Shown: positions 53,142-61,239 of the stretch, piece after piece | Numbering within the stretch: position 1 is the first letter of the stretch | Layout of the letters: each line of letters starts with the position of its first letter | Assembly: GCF_900188005.1 (NCBI RefSeq) | Contig: NZ_FZNR01000015.1 | Span: 1-64,000 of the forward strand | Reading direction: 5' to 3' | Source of the DNA: Actinoplanes regularis | GTDB taxonomy: Bacteria > Actinomycetota > Actinomycetes > Mycobacteriales > Micromonosporaceae | DNA: 64,000 bases | Notes under the pieces: generated by a model | Seen by the model: only the letters and a program-made list of their open reading frames with translations | Databases searched by the model: none | What the model was told of the DNA's origin: nothing | Translations under genes and position numbers: made by a program

Positions 53142-54191
53142 ATGCGTGCACGGATGGCGGACATTGCCCGTCAAGCCCAGGTCAGCGAGGCGACGGTCTC
53201 TCGCGTCATCAACGACCGCCCCGGTGTCTCCCCGGAAACCAGGCAGGCGGTCCTGACCGCCCTCGACGTGCTGGGGTACGAGCGCCCCGAGCGGCTGCGC
53301 AAGCGCAGCGCCGGCCTGGTCGGCCTGGTCGTGCCCGAGCTGGACAACCCGATCTTCCCGGCGTTCGCGCAGGTCATCGAGTCGACCCTGGCCCAGTCCG
53401 GTTACACGCCGGTGCTCTGCACCCAGTCCCCCGGCGGCGTCACCGAGGACGAGTATGTGGAGATGCTGCTGGACCGGCAGGTCTCCGGCATCGTCTTCGT
53501 CTCCGGCCTGCGCGCCGACACCACCGCCGACATCGAGCGCTACCAGCGGCTGCTCACCCGCCCGCTGCCGATCGTGCTGGTCAACGGCCACACCGCCGGC
53601 ATCGACGCGCCGTTCGTCTCCTGCGACGAGCAGCTTGCCGGCGACCTGGCCGTCGGGCACCTCGCCTCCCTCGGCCATCAGCGGATCGGGATGATCTCCG
53701 GACCTCACCGGTTCAGCCCCGTGCAGCGCAAACTCGACGGCTACCGGGCCGCCATGCAGCGCGAACTCGGCGTCCTCGCCTCCGAAGTGGATGACCTGGT
53801 GGAGCTGACACTCTTCGGGGTCGAAGGGGGCGAGGTGGCTGCTGAACGACTGCTGAACAAGGGCGTCACCGGGATCATCTGCGGGTCGGACATGATGGCG
53901 CTGGGCGCGATCCGGGCCGCCCGGCGCCGTGGGATGAGAGTTCCCGGTGACGTCTCGATCATCGGGTTCGACGACTCGCCGCTGATGGCGTTCACGGATC
54001 CGCCGCTGACGACGTTGCGGCAGCCGGTGGCGGCGATGGCGGTGGCGGCGGTGCGGTCGCTGGTCGACGACATCAACGGGCATGGTGCGCCCAGGTCGGA
54101 GTACCTCTTCCGGCCGGAGTTGGTGGTGCGTAACTCGACGGCGATGGCACCCGCGCGGCGGGCTCTGACCGCCGAAGCTCCTGCCGCATAA
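53142..54191 (+). CDS. malR: LacI-family maltose regulator (MalR/AcrC type)
   Basis: The 349-residue repressor has an N-terminal LacI helix-turn-helix (MADIARQAQVSEATVSRVIN), a hinge helix and a sugar-binding domain (GLVGLVVPELDNPIFPAFAQ, GIICGSDMMALGAIRAARRRG, VSIIGFDDSPLMAFTDPPLTT). It faces the mal operon and is therefore its probable repressor. In acarbose-producing Actinoplanes a similarly placed LacI gene (acrC) is reported to affect acarbose genes; orthology here is inferred. TACAGT at 53130-53135 lies six bases before the ATG with no ribosome site, so the mRNA is probably leaderless. Confidence 0.93.
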   Translation: MRARMADIARQAQVSEATVSRVINDRPGVSPETRQAVLTALDVLGYERPERLRKRSAGLVGLVVPELDNPIFPAFAQVIESTLAQSGYTPVLCTQSPGGVTEDEYVEMLLDRQVSGIVFVSGLRADTTADIERYQRLLTRPLPIVLVNGHTAGIDAPFVSCDEQLAGDLAVGHLASLGHQRIGMISGPHRFSPVQRKLDGYRAAMQRELGVLASEVDDLVELTLFGVEGGEVAAERLLNKGVTGIICGSDMMALGAIRAARRRGMRVPGDVSIIGFDDSPLMAFTDPPLTTLRQPVAAMAVAAVRSLVDDINGHGAPRSEYLFRPELVVRNSTAMAPARRALTAEAPAA

Positions 54192-54345
54192 GCACTGGTC
54201 ACCGCCGCAGCCGACGCCCGCTCGGCCGGTCGGTCCCTCGGCTGCCCGCCGCCCGGCCGGCCCTTCGGCCAACCGCCGCCCGGCCGATCTTCCGGGTACC
54301 CGCCGCACCCGATCCCGTGGCCGGCTGAAGAAACTTGCTGCAATT

Positions 54346-54364
54346 TCTTGCACGATCTGCAAGA
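54346..54364. promoter_or_regulatory. Second MalR-like inverted repeat
   Basis: TCTTGCA (54346-54352) and TGCAAGA (54358-54364) with five central bases, next to a TTGC-T-GCAA motif (about 54335-54343). The half-sites resemble the CTTGCAG repeats at the malE promoter, but no mal gene starts here. Confidence 0.45.
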
Positions 54365-54564
54365 CAAAGATGCGAGATTGCTCGGGAGAGCGTGTTCTTG
54401 AACTCGTTCGGGCGGGCGGCGTCGGCCCAGGTTGAGGCGGCCTTCCCGCAAGGTTTCCAGGAATCGGCGACGTTTTCGGACACCCGTCGCAAGGGCATGC
54501 GCGCGACTTGCAACGCCGGGTGACGAGAACCCGCCTCGGCCATCACTCTTCGCAACTCTTTCAA

Positions 54565-54580
54565 TGTGACCCGCGTCACT
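54565..54580. promoter_or_regulatory. Crp/GlxR-like site
   Basis: TGTGA-CCCGCG-TCACT, matching the Crp consensus TGTGA-N6-TCACA at nine of ten positions. About 275 bases upstream of the ABC permease gene and 374 downstream of malR. Confidence 0.45.
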
Positions 54581-54611
54581 TTTTAGCGGCGATCCAGGTC
54601 GCTCCAACTTT

Positions 54612-54625
54612 CTGAACCGGTTCAG
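54612..54625. promoter_or_regulatory. 14-bp perfect palindrome
   Basis: CTGAACCGGTTCAG, with a central CG step as in LacI-family operators. No adjacent gene start explains it. Confidence 0.4.
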
Positions 54626-54855
54626 CGTCGCGCGGCTTGCTGCCGGCGCTGTCGCCGACCGTCGGTGACAACAGACTCGGCTGGGCCTCAGCGCCCAGAC
54701 CGGGCCCGGTTGCAGCGCTGAGCGGGTGTTTCTCAACCCGGTTTCGCAGGTAGCGTGAGCGGCGGCCGACGGGCCAGGGTCCCCGCGTTCGTACTTCCGT
54801 CACGGTGACGCCAATAAAAACGGCGGCTGCCTCTTCACCCCGAAGGAGACCGCCG

Positions 54856-55722
54856 ATGTCCGAGACCGGCGTCATCCATGACATCGGCTACCAGCGGTAC
54901 TCCGGTCCCCGGCTGGGTCGCGTCGCGATGCAGCGGGCCCTCTTCGTGCACGGGTTGCGCGCCGCCTTCGGGCTCGGCCGCTCCGCCAAGGCGAAAATCT
55001 TCCCCTGGCTCGTGGCCGGCATCATGCTGCTGGTCGCCGTCATCGCGGCGGCCGTCCGGTCGATCACCGGAGAGATGTTCTTCAGCTACGTCCAGTACGC
55101 CGACCAGATGAGCCTCTTGATCGTCTTCTTCGCGGCGATCGTCGCGCCGCAACTGGTCTCCCGCGACTTGCGGGCCGGGGTGCTGCCGCTCTACTTCAGC
55201 CGTCCGTTGCGGGCGGCCGACTACGTGATCGCCAAGTTCGCCGCCATGACGGCCGCGATCTGGCTGCTGCTCGGCGTGCCGCAGTTCATCATGTTCCTCG
55301 GCGCCGCGTTCACCACCAGGACCGGCGTCAGCGGGGTGTTCGACGAGCTCTGGGACCTGCTGCCCGGTTGGGCCTACAACCTGCTCTGGGCGGTGATGTT
55401 CGCCGGTCTCAGCCTGCTGATCGCGTCGCTCACCGGAAAGCAGGCGTTCGCCGCCGGTGGCATCGTGGCAGTCTTCATGATGACCGTCCCGGTCGTCGGC
55501 GTACTCGCCTCGCTGCCGAGCACCACCGCCAACAGCCTGTCCGGGCTGGCCAGCCCGGCCTTCCTGATCGGAGGCGTCGGCGAGTGGCTCACCGAGAGGG
55601 AGAGCCAGCTCGACGTGGGCGTGGGCGAATTCGGCCCGATCTACGGCATCGAGGCGGCATGCCTGGTCGCCGCGTGCCTCCTGCTCCTGCTCGCCCGTTA
55701 CCGGAAGGTGGCCTCGCTGTGA
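54856..55722 (+). CDS. ABC transporter permease, orphan
   Basis: The 288-residue ABC-2-type permease starts SETGVIHDIGYQRYSGPRLGR, a cytoplasmic leader shared by a family of actinomycete permeases, and has about six spans (residues 50-72, 80-105, 125-150, 170-195, 200-225, 262-282). ATG at 54856 follows GAAGGAG. In the arrangement I know from Streptomyces, such permeases are paired with ATPase genes that begin at an overlapping GTGA. Here that overlap is kept but the downstream frame stops after 18 codons, so no ATPase follows. It may be non-functional or use an ATPase from elsewhere. Confidence 0.85.
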   Translation: MSETGVIHDIGYQRYSGPRLGRVAMQRALFVHGLRAAFGLGRSAKAKIFPWLVAGIMLLVAVIAAAVRSITGEMFFSYVQYADQMSLLIVFFAAIVAPQLVSRDLRAGVLPLYFSRPLRAADYVIAKFAAMTAAIWLLLGVPQFIMFLGAAFTTRTGVSGVFDELWDLLPGWAYNLLWAVMFAGLSLLIASLTGKQAFAAGGIVAVFMMTVPVVGVLASLPSTTANSLSGLASPAFLIGGVGEWLTERESQLDVGVGEFGPIYGIEAACLVAACLLLLLARYRKVASL

Positions 55723-55775
55723 CCACCCAGACTCTCGCCGCTTGTTTCCGCGGACCGGCCATATGTCCCCCGTAG
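55719..55775 (+). pseudogene. Start of a deleted ABC ATPase gene
   Basis: A GTG overlaps the permease stop (GTGA), as expected for a coupled partner gene, but the frame ends in TAG after 18 codons (MTTQTLAACFRG at the start) and shows no Walker motif. I infer that the ATPase gene was removed and only its first codons remain next to dapE. Confidence 0.4.
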
Positions 55776-55781
55776 CGGCGG

Positions 55782-56840
55782 TCAGCTCAGCCAGTTCGTC
55801 AGGTTCTGCAGGGCGACGCGGATCTCCGGCACCGGGATGAACTCGCCGTCCGTGTGGGCCAGCAGCGGATCCCCCGGCCCGTAGTTGACCGCCGGAATGC
55901 CCAGACCGGCGAAGCGCGACACGTCCGTCCAGCCCAGCTTCGCCTGCGGCGTACGGCCGACAAGCTCGACGAACTCCTTGGCGGCCGGCTGGTCCAGCCC
56001 CGGCCGCGCACCCGGCGCCCGGTCGGTCACCTCGAGCTCGAAGCCGGCGAAGACCTCGCGCAGGTGGGCCTCGGCGACGTCGGTGTCGCGGTCCGGGGCG
56101 AAGCGATAGTTCACGAAGATCGTGCACAGGTCGGGGATGACGTTGCCGGCGATGCCGCCCTCGATCTTCACCGCGTTCAGACCCTCGCGGTACTGCAGAC
56201 CCTCGACGACCGGCCGCCGCGGCTCGTAGGCCCGCAGCACGTCGAGAACCGCGCCGGCGCTGTGGATCGCGTTGCTGCCGCGCCACGAACGGGCGGCGTG
56301 CGCGGCCTCCCCGGGCACCGTGATCTTCACGCGCATGGTGCCCTGGCAGCCGCCCTCGACGGTGCCGTCACTCGGCTCCCCGAGGATCGCGAAGTCCGCG
56401 GCCAGCCACTCCGGGTGGTTGCGGACCAGGCGGCCGAGCCCGTTCAGCGCGGCCGCGACCTCCTCGTGGTCGTAGAAGACGTAGGTGACGTCGTAGCGCG
56501 GCGTCTCCAGGAGCGCGGCAAGCTGAAGCATGACGGCGACGCCGGCCTTCATGTCGACGGTGCCACGGCCACGCAGGATCTCGCCGTCCTCCACGACCGG
56601 CACGTTGTCCTTGATCGGCACGGTGTCGAGGTGGCCGGCGAGCACCACCCGGGTCGGGCGGCCGAGGTTGGTCCGGGCGACCACGGCGTCACCGTCGCGC
56701 AGCACCTCCAGGTGGGCACACCCCCGCAGGGCGGCCTCCACCGCGTCGGCGAGCTCCTTCTCGTCGCCGCTGACCGAGGGGATGTCGCAGATGGTGCGGG
56801 TGAGAGCGACCACGTCGCCGGTGAGATCGAGATCTGCCAT
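55782..56840 (-). CDS. dapE: Succinyl-diaminopimelate desuccinylase
   Basis: Zinc amidohydrolase of the M20 family in lysine and peptidoglycan precursor synthesis; releases succinate from N-succinyl-LL-diaminopimelate. The 352-residue product has LAGHLDTVP (first metal ligands), GRGTVDMKAGVAVM, the catalytic FYDHEEVAA, LGEPSDGTVEGGCQG and the dimerisation-domain motif GEAAHAARSWRG. On the minus strand TAATAT (56847-56852) ends six bases before the ATG at 56840 and there is no ribosome site, so the mRNA is probably leaderless. Divergent from argH. Confidence 0.94.
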   Translation of the reverse strand: MADLDLTGDVVALTRTICDIPSVSGDEKELADAVEAALRGCAHLEVLRDGDAVVARTNLGRPTRVVLAGHLDTVPIKDNVPVVEDGEILRGRGTVDMKAGVAVMLQLAALLETPRYDVTYVFYDHEEVAAALNGLGRLVRNHPEWLAADFAILGEPSDGTVEGGCQGTMRVKITVPGEAAHAARSWRGSNAIHSAGAVLDVLRAYEPRRPVVEGLQYREGLNAVKIEGGIAGNVIPDLCTIFVNYRFAPDRDTDVAEAHLREVFAGFELEVTDRAPGARPGLDQPAAKEFVELVGRTPQAKLGWTDVSRFAGLGIPAVNYGPGDPLLAHTDGEFIPVPEIRVALQNLTNWLS

Positions 56841-56863
56841 GCTGTAATATTATCAGAGACAAA

Positions 56864-56875
56864 GCATTTTTATGC
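56864..56875. promoter_or_regulatory. AT-rich inverted repeat between dapE and argH (possible ARG box)
   Basis: GCAT-TTTT-ATGC, a perfect inverted repeat in an AT-rich island (56840-56875) within GC-rich sequence. Its form recalls ArgR half-sites (symmetrical, AT-rich centre), and argR lies 5 kb away. It also overlaps the expected dapE -35 region. Confidence 0.35.
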
Positions 56876-56971
56876 GCACGGCCTTCCCGGCACCGTCGGG
56901 TGACACCTCGTCGCCCCCTCGCGACGATAGGGTCGGGAAGCCAGCGCTGAGCCAACGATCGAGGAGTGGGT

Positions 56972-58402
56972 GTGCCGGAGAGTGACGAGCCGACCCGGCT
57001 CTGGGGTGCGCGATTCGCCGGTGGCCCGGCGGAGGCCCTGGCCCGGTTGAGCGTCAGCGTCCAGTTCGACTGGCGACTGGCGCCTTATGACCTGCTCGCC
57101 TCCCGCGCGCACGCCCGCGTGCTGGCCAACGCGGGCCTGCTCGACGCGGACGAGCTGGGCCGGATGCTGGCCGCGCTGGACGACCTGGAGTCGGCCTGCG
57201 CCACCGGCGAGTTCCGCCCCACCATCGAGGACGAGGACGTGCACACCGCCCTGGAGCGCGGCCTGCTGGAGCGCCTCGGCGCGCTCGGCGGCAAGCTGCG
57301 CGCCGGCCGGTCCCGCAACGACCAGGTCGCCACCGACCTGCGGCTCTACCTGCGTGATCACGCCCGCGGGGTGGCCGTCGCGCTGATCGAGCTGGCCGAC
57401 GCCCTCACCGAGCAGGCCGCTCGCAACGTCGACACCCCGGCGCCGGGCCTGACCCACGTGCAGCACGCCCAGCCGGTCAGCTTCGGCCACTGGCTGCTCG
57501 CCCACGTCCAGCCGCTGCTGCGCGACCTGGAGCGGCTGCGCGACTGGGACGTGCGTACCGCGATCAGCCCGCTGGGCTCCGGCGCCCTGGCCGGCTCCTC
57601 GCTGCCGCTCGACCCGGCGGCGGTCGCCAAGGAACTCGGCTTCGCCGCCCCCGCGCCGAACTCGATGGACGCCGTCGCCGACCGTGACTTCGTCGCCGAG
57701 TTCCTCTTCATCACCGCGCTGATCGGCGTGCACCTGTCCCGGCTCGGCGAGGAGGTGGTGCTCTGGACCTCCACCGAGTTCGGCTGGGTGGAGCTCGACG
57801 ACGCCTTCGCCACCGGTTCGTCGATCATGCCGCAGAAGAAGAACGCGGACATCGCCGAGCTGGCCCGGGGCAAGAGCGGCCGCCTGATCGGCGGCCTGGT
57901 CACGGTCCTGACCATGCTCAAGGGCCTGCCGCTGACGTACGACCGGGACATGCAGGAGGACAAGGAGCCGGCCTTCGACGCGGTCGACACCCTGGAGCTG
58001 CTGCTCCCCGCCCTGGCCGGGATGGTCTCCACGATGACCGTCCGGGTGGACCGCCTCGCCGCCGCCGCCCCGGTCGGCTTCTCCCTGGCCACCGAGGTCG
58101 CCGACTGGCTGGTCCGCCGCAACGTGCCGTTCCGTGACGCCCACGAGATCACCGGCAAGCTGGTCGCGCTCTGCTCGGCCCGGGAGTGCGAACTGGACGA
58201 TCTCACCGACGACGACCTGAAGTCGGTCAGCGACCACCTGGACCCGGCGGTCCGCGAGGTCCTCTCGGTCTCCTCGGCCCTGGCCGCCCGGACGACGCCG
58301 GGCTCGACCGGCCCCGGTCCGGTCCGGGAGCAGCTCGCCACGGTCGAACACAAACTGGACACCTGGCGCCAGTGGGCGGTCGAGAAGGTCGTCCCCCGCT
58401 GA
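56972..58402 (+). CDS. argH: Argininosuccinate lyase
   Basis: Last enzyme of arginine synthesis: splits argininosuccinate into arginine and fumarate. The 476-residue product has the fumarase/aspartase-superfamily signature GSSIMPQKKNADIAEL, plus LWGARFAGGP at the start, AGRSRNDQVATDLRLY and THVQHAQPVSFGHW. The GTG at 56972 has GAGGAG five to six bases upstream; a GTG at 56966 is less well placed. It is separate from, and on the opposite strand to, the other arg genes of the window, and ends in a strong terminator. Confidence 0.96.
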   Translation: MPESDEPTRLWGARFAGGPAEALARLSVSVQFDWRLAPYDLLASRAHARVLANAGLLDADELGRMLAALDDLESACATGEFRPTIEDEDVHTALERGLLERLGALGGKLRAGRSRNDQVATDLRLYLRDHARGVAVALIELADALTEQAARNVDTPAPGLTHVQHAQPVSFGHWLLAHVQPLLRDLERLRDWDVRTAISPLGSGALAGSSLPLDPAAVAKELGFAAPAPNSMDAVADRDFVAEFLFITALIGVHLSRLGEEVVLWTSTEFGWVELDDAFATGSSIMPQKKNADIAELARGKSGRLIGGLVTVLTMLKGLPLTYDRDMQEDKEPAFDAVDTLELLLPALAGMVSTMTVRVDRLAAAAPVGFSLATEVADWLVRRNVPFRDAHEITGKLVALCSARECELDDLTDDDLKSVSDHLDPAVREVLSVSSALAARTTPGSTGPGPVREQLATVEHKLDTWRQWAVEKVVPR

Positions 58403-58465
58403 CGACACCACCACCGGGCCCAGCCAGCCGCAGCCGGCTGGTTCGCACATAGCTGTCCGTACCGG

Positions 58466-58521
58466 CGACACCGCCACCGGACCCAGCCATCGCAAACAGG
58501 CTGGGCTCGGTGGCGGTGTCG
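58466..58521 (+). terminator. Terminator of argH
   Basis: Long hairpin: arm 58466-58488 pairs with 58499-58521 (a 14-bp and a 7-bp stem separated by one two-base mismatch, 10-base loop), followed by GGCATTTT. A near copy of its left arm precedes it at about 58403-58425. Confidence 0.85.
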
Positions 58522-58638
58522 CGGCATTTTGACGGCTATGGGCGCCAGCCGACAGGGCCGGCTCGACCGAGGGGTGGGCAGCACGCTGGGCTGGACGCCG
58601 GGCCGGTAATTCGGCGGCGCTGGTCGTATCGTGCTGAC

Positions 58639-59043
58639 GTGACCGACGGGATTGCTGGGGCCGAGCCGCTCGTCGACGGGATGAACCTGTCCGTGCGGCT
58701 GCGGCGGGACTTCACCGTTACCGATGCCGGGCGGCTGCTCGCCGCCGCTCGGCGGATCCATCAGGAACTCGAGCCGGGCGCGAGCGCTGAGGACGCGGCC
58801 GAGATGGTGTCGTGTGCGGCGGACGCGCTGTTCGTCGTTCTCGAGCATGCCGGGCTGCTCGGGGACGCGGTCGACGACCGGTTCACCGCGTATGCCGGGG
58901 ACGGGCTCGCGATCGGTGGATGGCGTGCCGAGGTCGTGACGGACGAGCCTTGGCCGCTGTCTCCTCAGCCGCGCGGGGATTGCCTGCGTAGCGACGATGT
59001 CTTCGCGCTACCCGCTGAGGCCTCACCACCGTTGGAGCACTGA
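58639..59043 (+). CDS. Small conserved hypothetical protein
   Basis: Acidic 134-residue protein (VTDGIAGAEPLVDGMNLSV at the start), with a helical segment RLLAAARRIHQELEPGASAEDAAEMV and an unstructured tail. No family recognised. The frame is open from 58510, but the TATCGT box at 58627-58632 ends six bases before the GTG at 58639, favouring this start and a leaderless mRNA. It lies between argH and argG and is convergent with argG. Confidence 0.7.
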   Translation: MTDGIAGAEPLVDGMNLSVRLRRDFTVTDAGRLLAAARRIHQELEPGASAEDAAEMVSCAADALFVVLEHAGLLGDAVDDRFTAYAGDGLAIGGWRAEVVTDEPWPLSPQPRGDCLRSDDVFALPAEASPPLEH

Positions 59044-59046
59044 CCG

Positions 59047-59089
59047 CGGGACGCTCGTCGCGGTGATGCCATGAGCGACGAGCGTCCCG
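59047..59089. terminator. Bidirectional terminator between the small gene and argG
   Basis: Perfect 15-bp stem (59047-59061 with 59075-59089) and a 13-base loop, placed between two convergent stop codons. Confidence 0.8.
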
Positions 59090-59101
59090 ACGGCCGTGTT
59101 G

Positions 59102-60346
59102 TCACTCCGCGGGCTGGCCGGCGACGCGGGCGATGCTGCCCGGCATGGCGTACATGTGGGCGAACGCCCGCGCCTGCTCGCCGGTCCACGCCGACGATCC
59201 GTGGCCGTAGACCACGCCCTGCCGGGTCGCGGCGTCCAGCAGGCTGTGCGGGCTCTTGCTGCCCAGCAGCACGATGTTGCCCTTGTGCAGCAGCACCCGC
59301 ACGGTCCCGGTGACCCGGTTCTGGCTGGAGTCCAGGAACGCCCGGAAGTCGTCCATGATCGGGTCGAAGTACACGGCCTCGTGCAGCAGGTCGCCGTACG
59401 TGTTGCCGAGGGTGGCCTTGGTGGCCTGCTGCCGGTTGGAGAGGACAAGCTTCTCCAGTTCGCGGTGGGCCGCGATGAGGATCAGCATGCCGGGCGCCTC
59501 GAAGCCGACCCGGGCCAGGTTGCCGACCATGGTCGAGCCCATGTGGATGCCCCGGCCGACGCCGTGCTCACCGCCGAGCACGTTGAGCGCCCGCAGGATC
59601 GCGTAGTTCGGCGCGCCCGGCCCGGTGCCCTCGACGGCGTCGCCGCCGGCCGTGGTGGCCGCGACGACCTCTCCCTTGTGGAAGGTCAGCAGCAGCTCGA
59701 CGCCCTGCTCGGGGGCGGCGTCGATCGACTTCGTGTACGTCCAGGCGTCCTCGGGGAGGTACTCCCAGGAGCCGTACGTCTCCTCGCCGCCGATCGAGGT
59801 GCCGATCAGGCCCTCGTTGATCGAATACTTCTTGACCTTCTCGCTGACCGCGAAGCCCCGGCTGCGCAGGAACTCGGCCTCCTCCTCGCGGACCAGCCGC
59901 TCGTCCCGGACCGGGGTGATGATCTCCAGGTGCGGGGCGAGCGCGCGGATCACCGCGTCGTAGCGGACGTGGTCGGCGCCGGCACCGGTCGAGCCGTGCG
60001 CGACGGCGTCCGCGCCGACCTGGAGCGCCACCTCGACGACCTTCTCCGCCTGGATCAGCCGCTCCGCGCCGACGCACGACGGGTAGGCGCCGTTGCGCAG
60101 GTAGTTCGCCTTGATCGCGTAGGTGACGACCCGGTCGTACAGCTCGGCGCGCGCGTCGACGACGTGGTGCTCGACGGCGCCCAGCTCCCGCGCCCGGGCC
60201 GAGACCACCTCGGCCTCACCGCTGTGCAGGCCGCCGGTGTCGATGTTGGCGGTCACCACGTCCCAGCCCTTCTCGCGGAAGTCCACGAGGGCGTACGAGG
60301 TGTCCAGCCCACCGGAGAAGGCGAGAACGATCTTGCGCTTGGTCAT
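59102..60346 (-). CDS. argG: Argininosuccinate synthase, divergent type
   Basis: Joins citrulline and aspartate using ATP. The 414-residue product has the P-loop AFSGGLDTS (residues 9-17), AHGSTGAGADHVRYDA and KKYSINEGLIGTSIGGEE. Its wording (DTGGLHSGEAEVVSARARELGA; NYLRNGAYPSCVGAERL) is unlike the usual actinobacterial ArgG and closer, from memory, to the Bacteroidetes-type enzyme. It is the last gene of the arg operon and is start-stop coupled (ATGA) to an unknown gene. Function is well supported by motifs and context; the phylogenetic remark is recollection. Confidence 0.93.
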   Translation of the reverse strand: MTKRKIVLAFSGGLDTSYALVDFREKGWDVVTANIDTGGLHSGEAEVVSARARELGAVEHHVVDARAELYDRVVTYAIKANYLRNGAYPSCVGAERLIQAEKVVEVALQVGADAVAHGSTGAGADHVRYDAVIRALAPHLEIITPVRDERLVREEEAEFLRSRGFAVSEKVKKYSINEGLIGTSIGGEETYGSWEYLPEDAWTYTKSIDAAPEQGVELLLTFHKGEVVAATTAGGDAVEGTGPGAPNYAILRALNVLGGEHGVGRGIHMGSTMVGNLARVGFEAPGMLILIAAHRELEKLVLSNRQQATKATLGNTYGDLLHEAVYFDPIMDDFRAFLDSSQNRVTGTVRVLLHKGNIVLLGSKSPHSLLDAATRQGVVYGHGSSAWTGEQARAFAHMYAMPGSIARVAGQPAE

Positions 60347-61239
60347 CGCGGCAGTTCCTTTTCGAGAATCGGCACATATGTCTTACCGTCCCGGCGAACA
60401 TGGCCGGGCGGGAGGACATAGAACTCAGAGCGCCCCGACTCGATGTCCTTCTGCATCGCCTGCTGGCGACTGTAGTCGAACGGATCGAGCAGGAAGCTCG
60501 GCTCGGACAAGCCGCCCCCGGCCGGGAGCGTGAGGTCGCTCTGGTAGACGAACGATCCGGGCGCGGTGTGGAACGGCACGGTGGCGACCAGCACCTTGAG
60601 CGCGCCGAACTCGGTGTGCACCTTGAGGGCGCTGTTGTCGTACTGGGTGACGCCGTCCAGCTTCTGCGCGCGGTAGGCGGAGAGGGCCAGGGCCTTGGCG
60701 GCCTTGCCGAGCCCGACGGCCGGCATCAGCGACCAGAGCGACCAGCCCACCCAGCGGCCCGGCTCGGCGGACGGCGCCGCACAGTAGCCACCGACCGGCA
60801 CCGGGCCGGTGTAGCCGCTGGCCCGCATGTCCTCCTGCACCTTGCGCAGCAGCTGCTTGACGTCGGTGTCGAAGCGGAACGTGGAACGCTCCACCATCGC
60901 CGCGAACTCGTCCTGCGGCAGGCTGGCGATCAGCGCGGCGGCCGGCATCAGGATCAGGTCGACCATCACCCACTGCGGCATCGGGATGCCCCGGTCGCCG
61001 AACGCGATGCCGTTGATCACGTTGAACAGGTTCAGGAACTCCCGGATCGACCAGTCCTTCTCCGTGGTGTCGGTGAAGTCGAGCCAGGTCAGCTTGTGCC
61101 CGTACGGCGTCTCGTTGAGGTGCGGCCGGATCGTCTCGTTGGAGGCGAGGAAGAACTCCACGCCGAGCCCGGCCAGCTTGCCGGTGTGGTCGGCGAAGTC
61201 CGGGAAGCGGGTTTCCACCGCGGGCGGGAAGTGCGTCAT
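60343..61239 (-). CDS. Unknown protein embedded in the arginine operon
   Basis: Soluble 298-residue product starting MTHFPPAVETRFPDFADHTG. It has no signal peptide; one hydrophobic helix (PQWVMVDLILMPAAALIASL) near residue 95 may be buried. I recognise no domain. Its ATG overlaps the argR stop and its stop overlaps the argG start (both ATGA), so it is cotranslated with both. This points to a role tied to arginine synthesis, for example an acetyl-transfer, carrier or regulatory step, but nothing in the sequence identifies it. It is not an obvious GNAT acetyltransferase. Confidence 0.85.
   Translation of the reverse strand: MTHFPPAVETRFPDFADHTGKLAGLGVEFFLASNETIRPHLNETPYGHKLTWLDFTDTTEKDWSIREFLNLFNVINGIAFGDRGIPMPQWVMVDLILMPAAALIASLPQDEFAAMVERSTFRFDTDVKQLLRKVQEDMRASGYTGPVPVGGYCAAPSAEPGRWVGWSLWSLMPAVGLGKAAKALALSAYRAQKLDGVTQYDNSALKVHTEFGALKVLVATVPFHTAPGSFVYQSDLTLPAGGGLSEPSFLLDPFDYSRQQAMQKDIESGRSEFYVLPPGHVRRDGKTYVPILEKELPR

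Larger units (their letters stand above)
54192..54855. other. Gene-free region of 664 bases with several palindromes
   Basis: No convincing gene is present: the open frames (for example 54335-54523 plus, 54199-54579 minus) are short, basic and lack ribosome sites. The stretch 54325-54800 is less GC-rich than its neighbours and holds a TCTTGCA/TGCAAGA repeat, a Crp-like TGTGA-N6-TCACT site, a 14-bp palindrome CTGAACCGGTTCAG, a hairpin with CTCAGCGC/GCGCTGAG arms (about 54687-54723) and CGTCACGGTGACG (54798-54810). It looks like a regulatory region, perhaps with an undetected RNA or the promoter of a lost gene. Confidence 0.6.

Noticed and set aside
54199..54579. A 126-codon minus-strand frame in the gap after malR
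   Set aside because: Ends in a run of Arg/Gly/Ala, lacks a ribosome site and overlaps palindromes; no recognisable domain.
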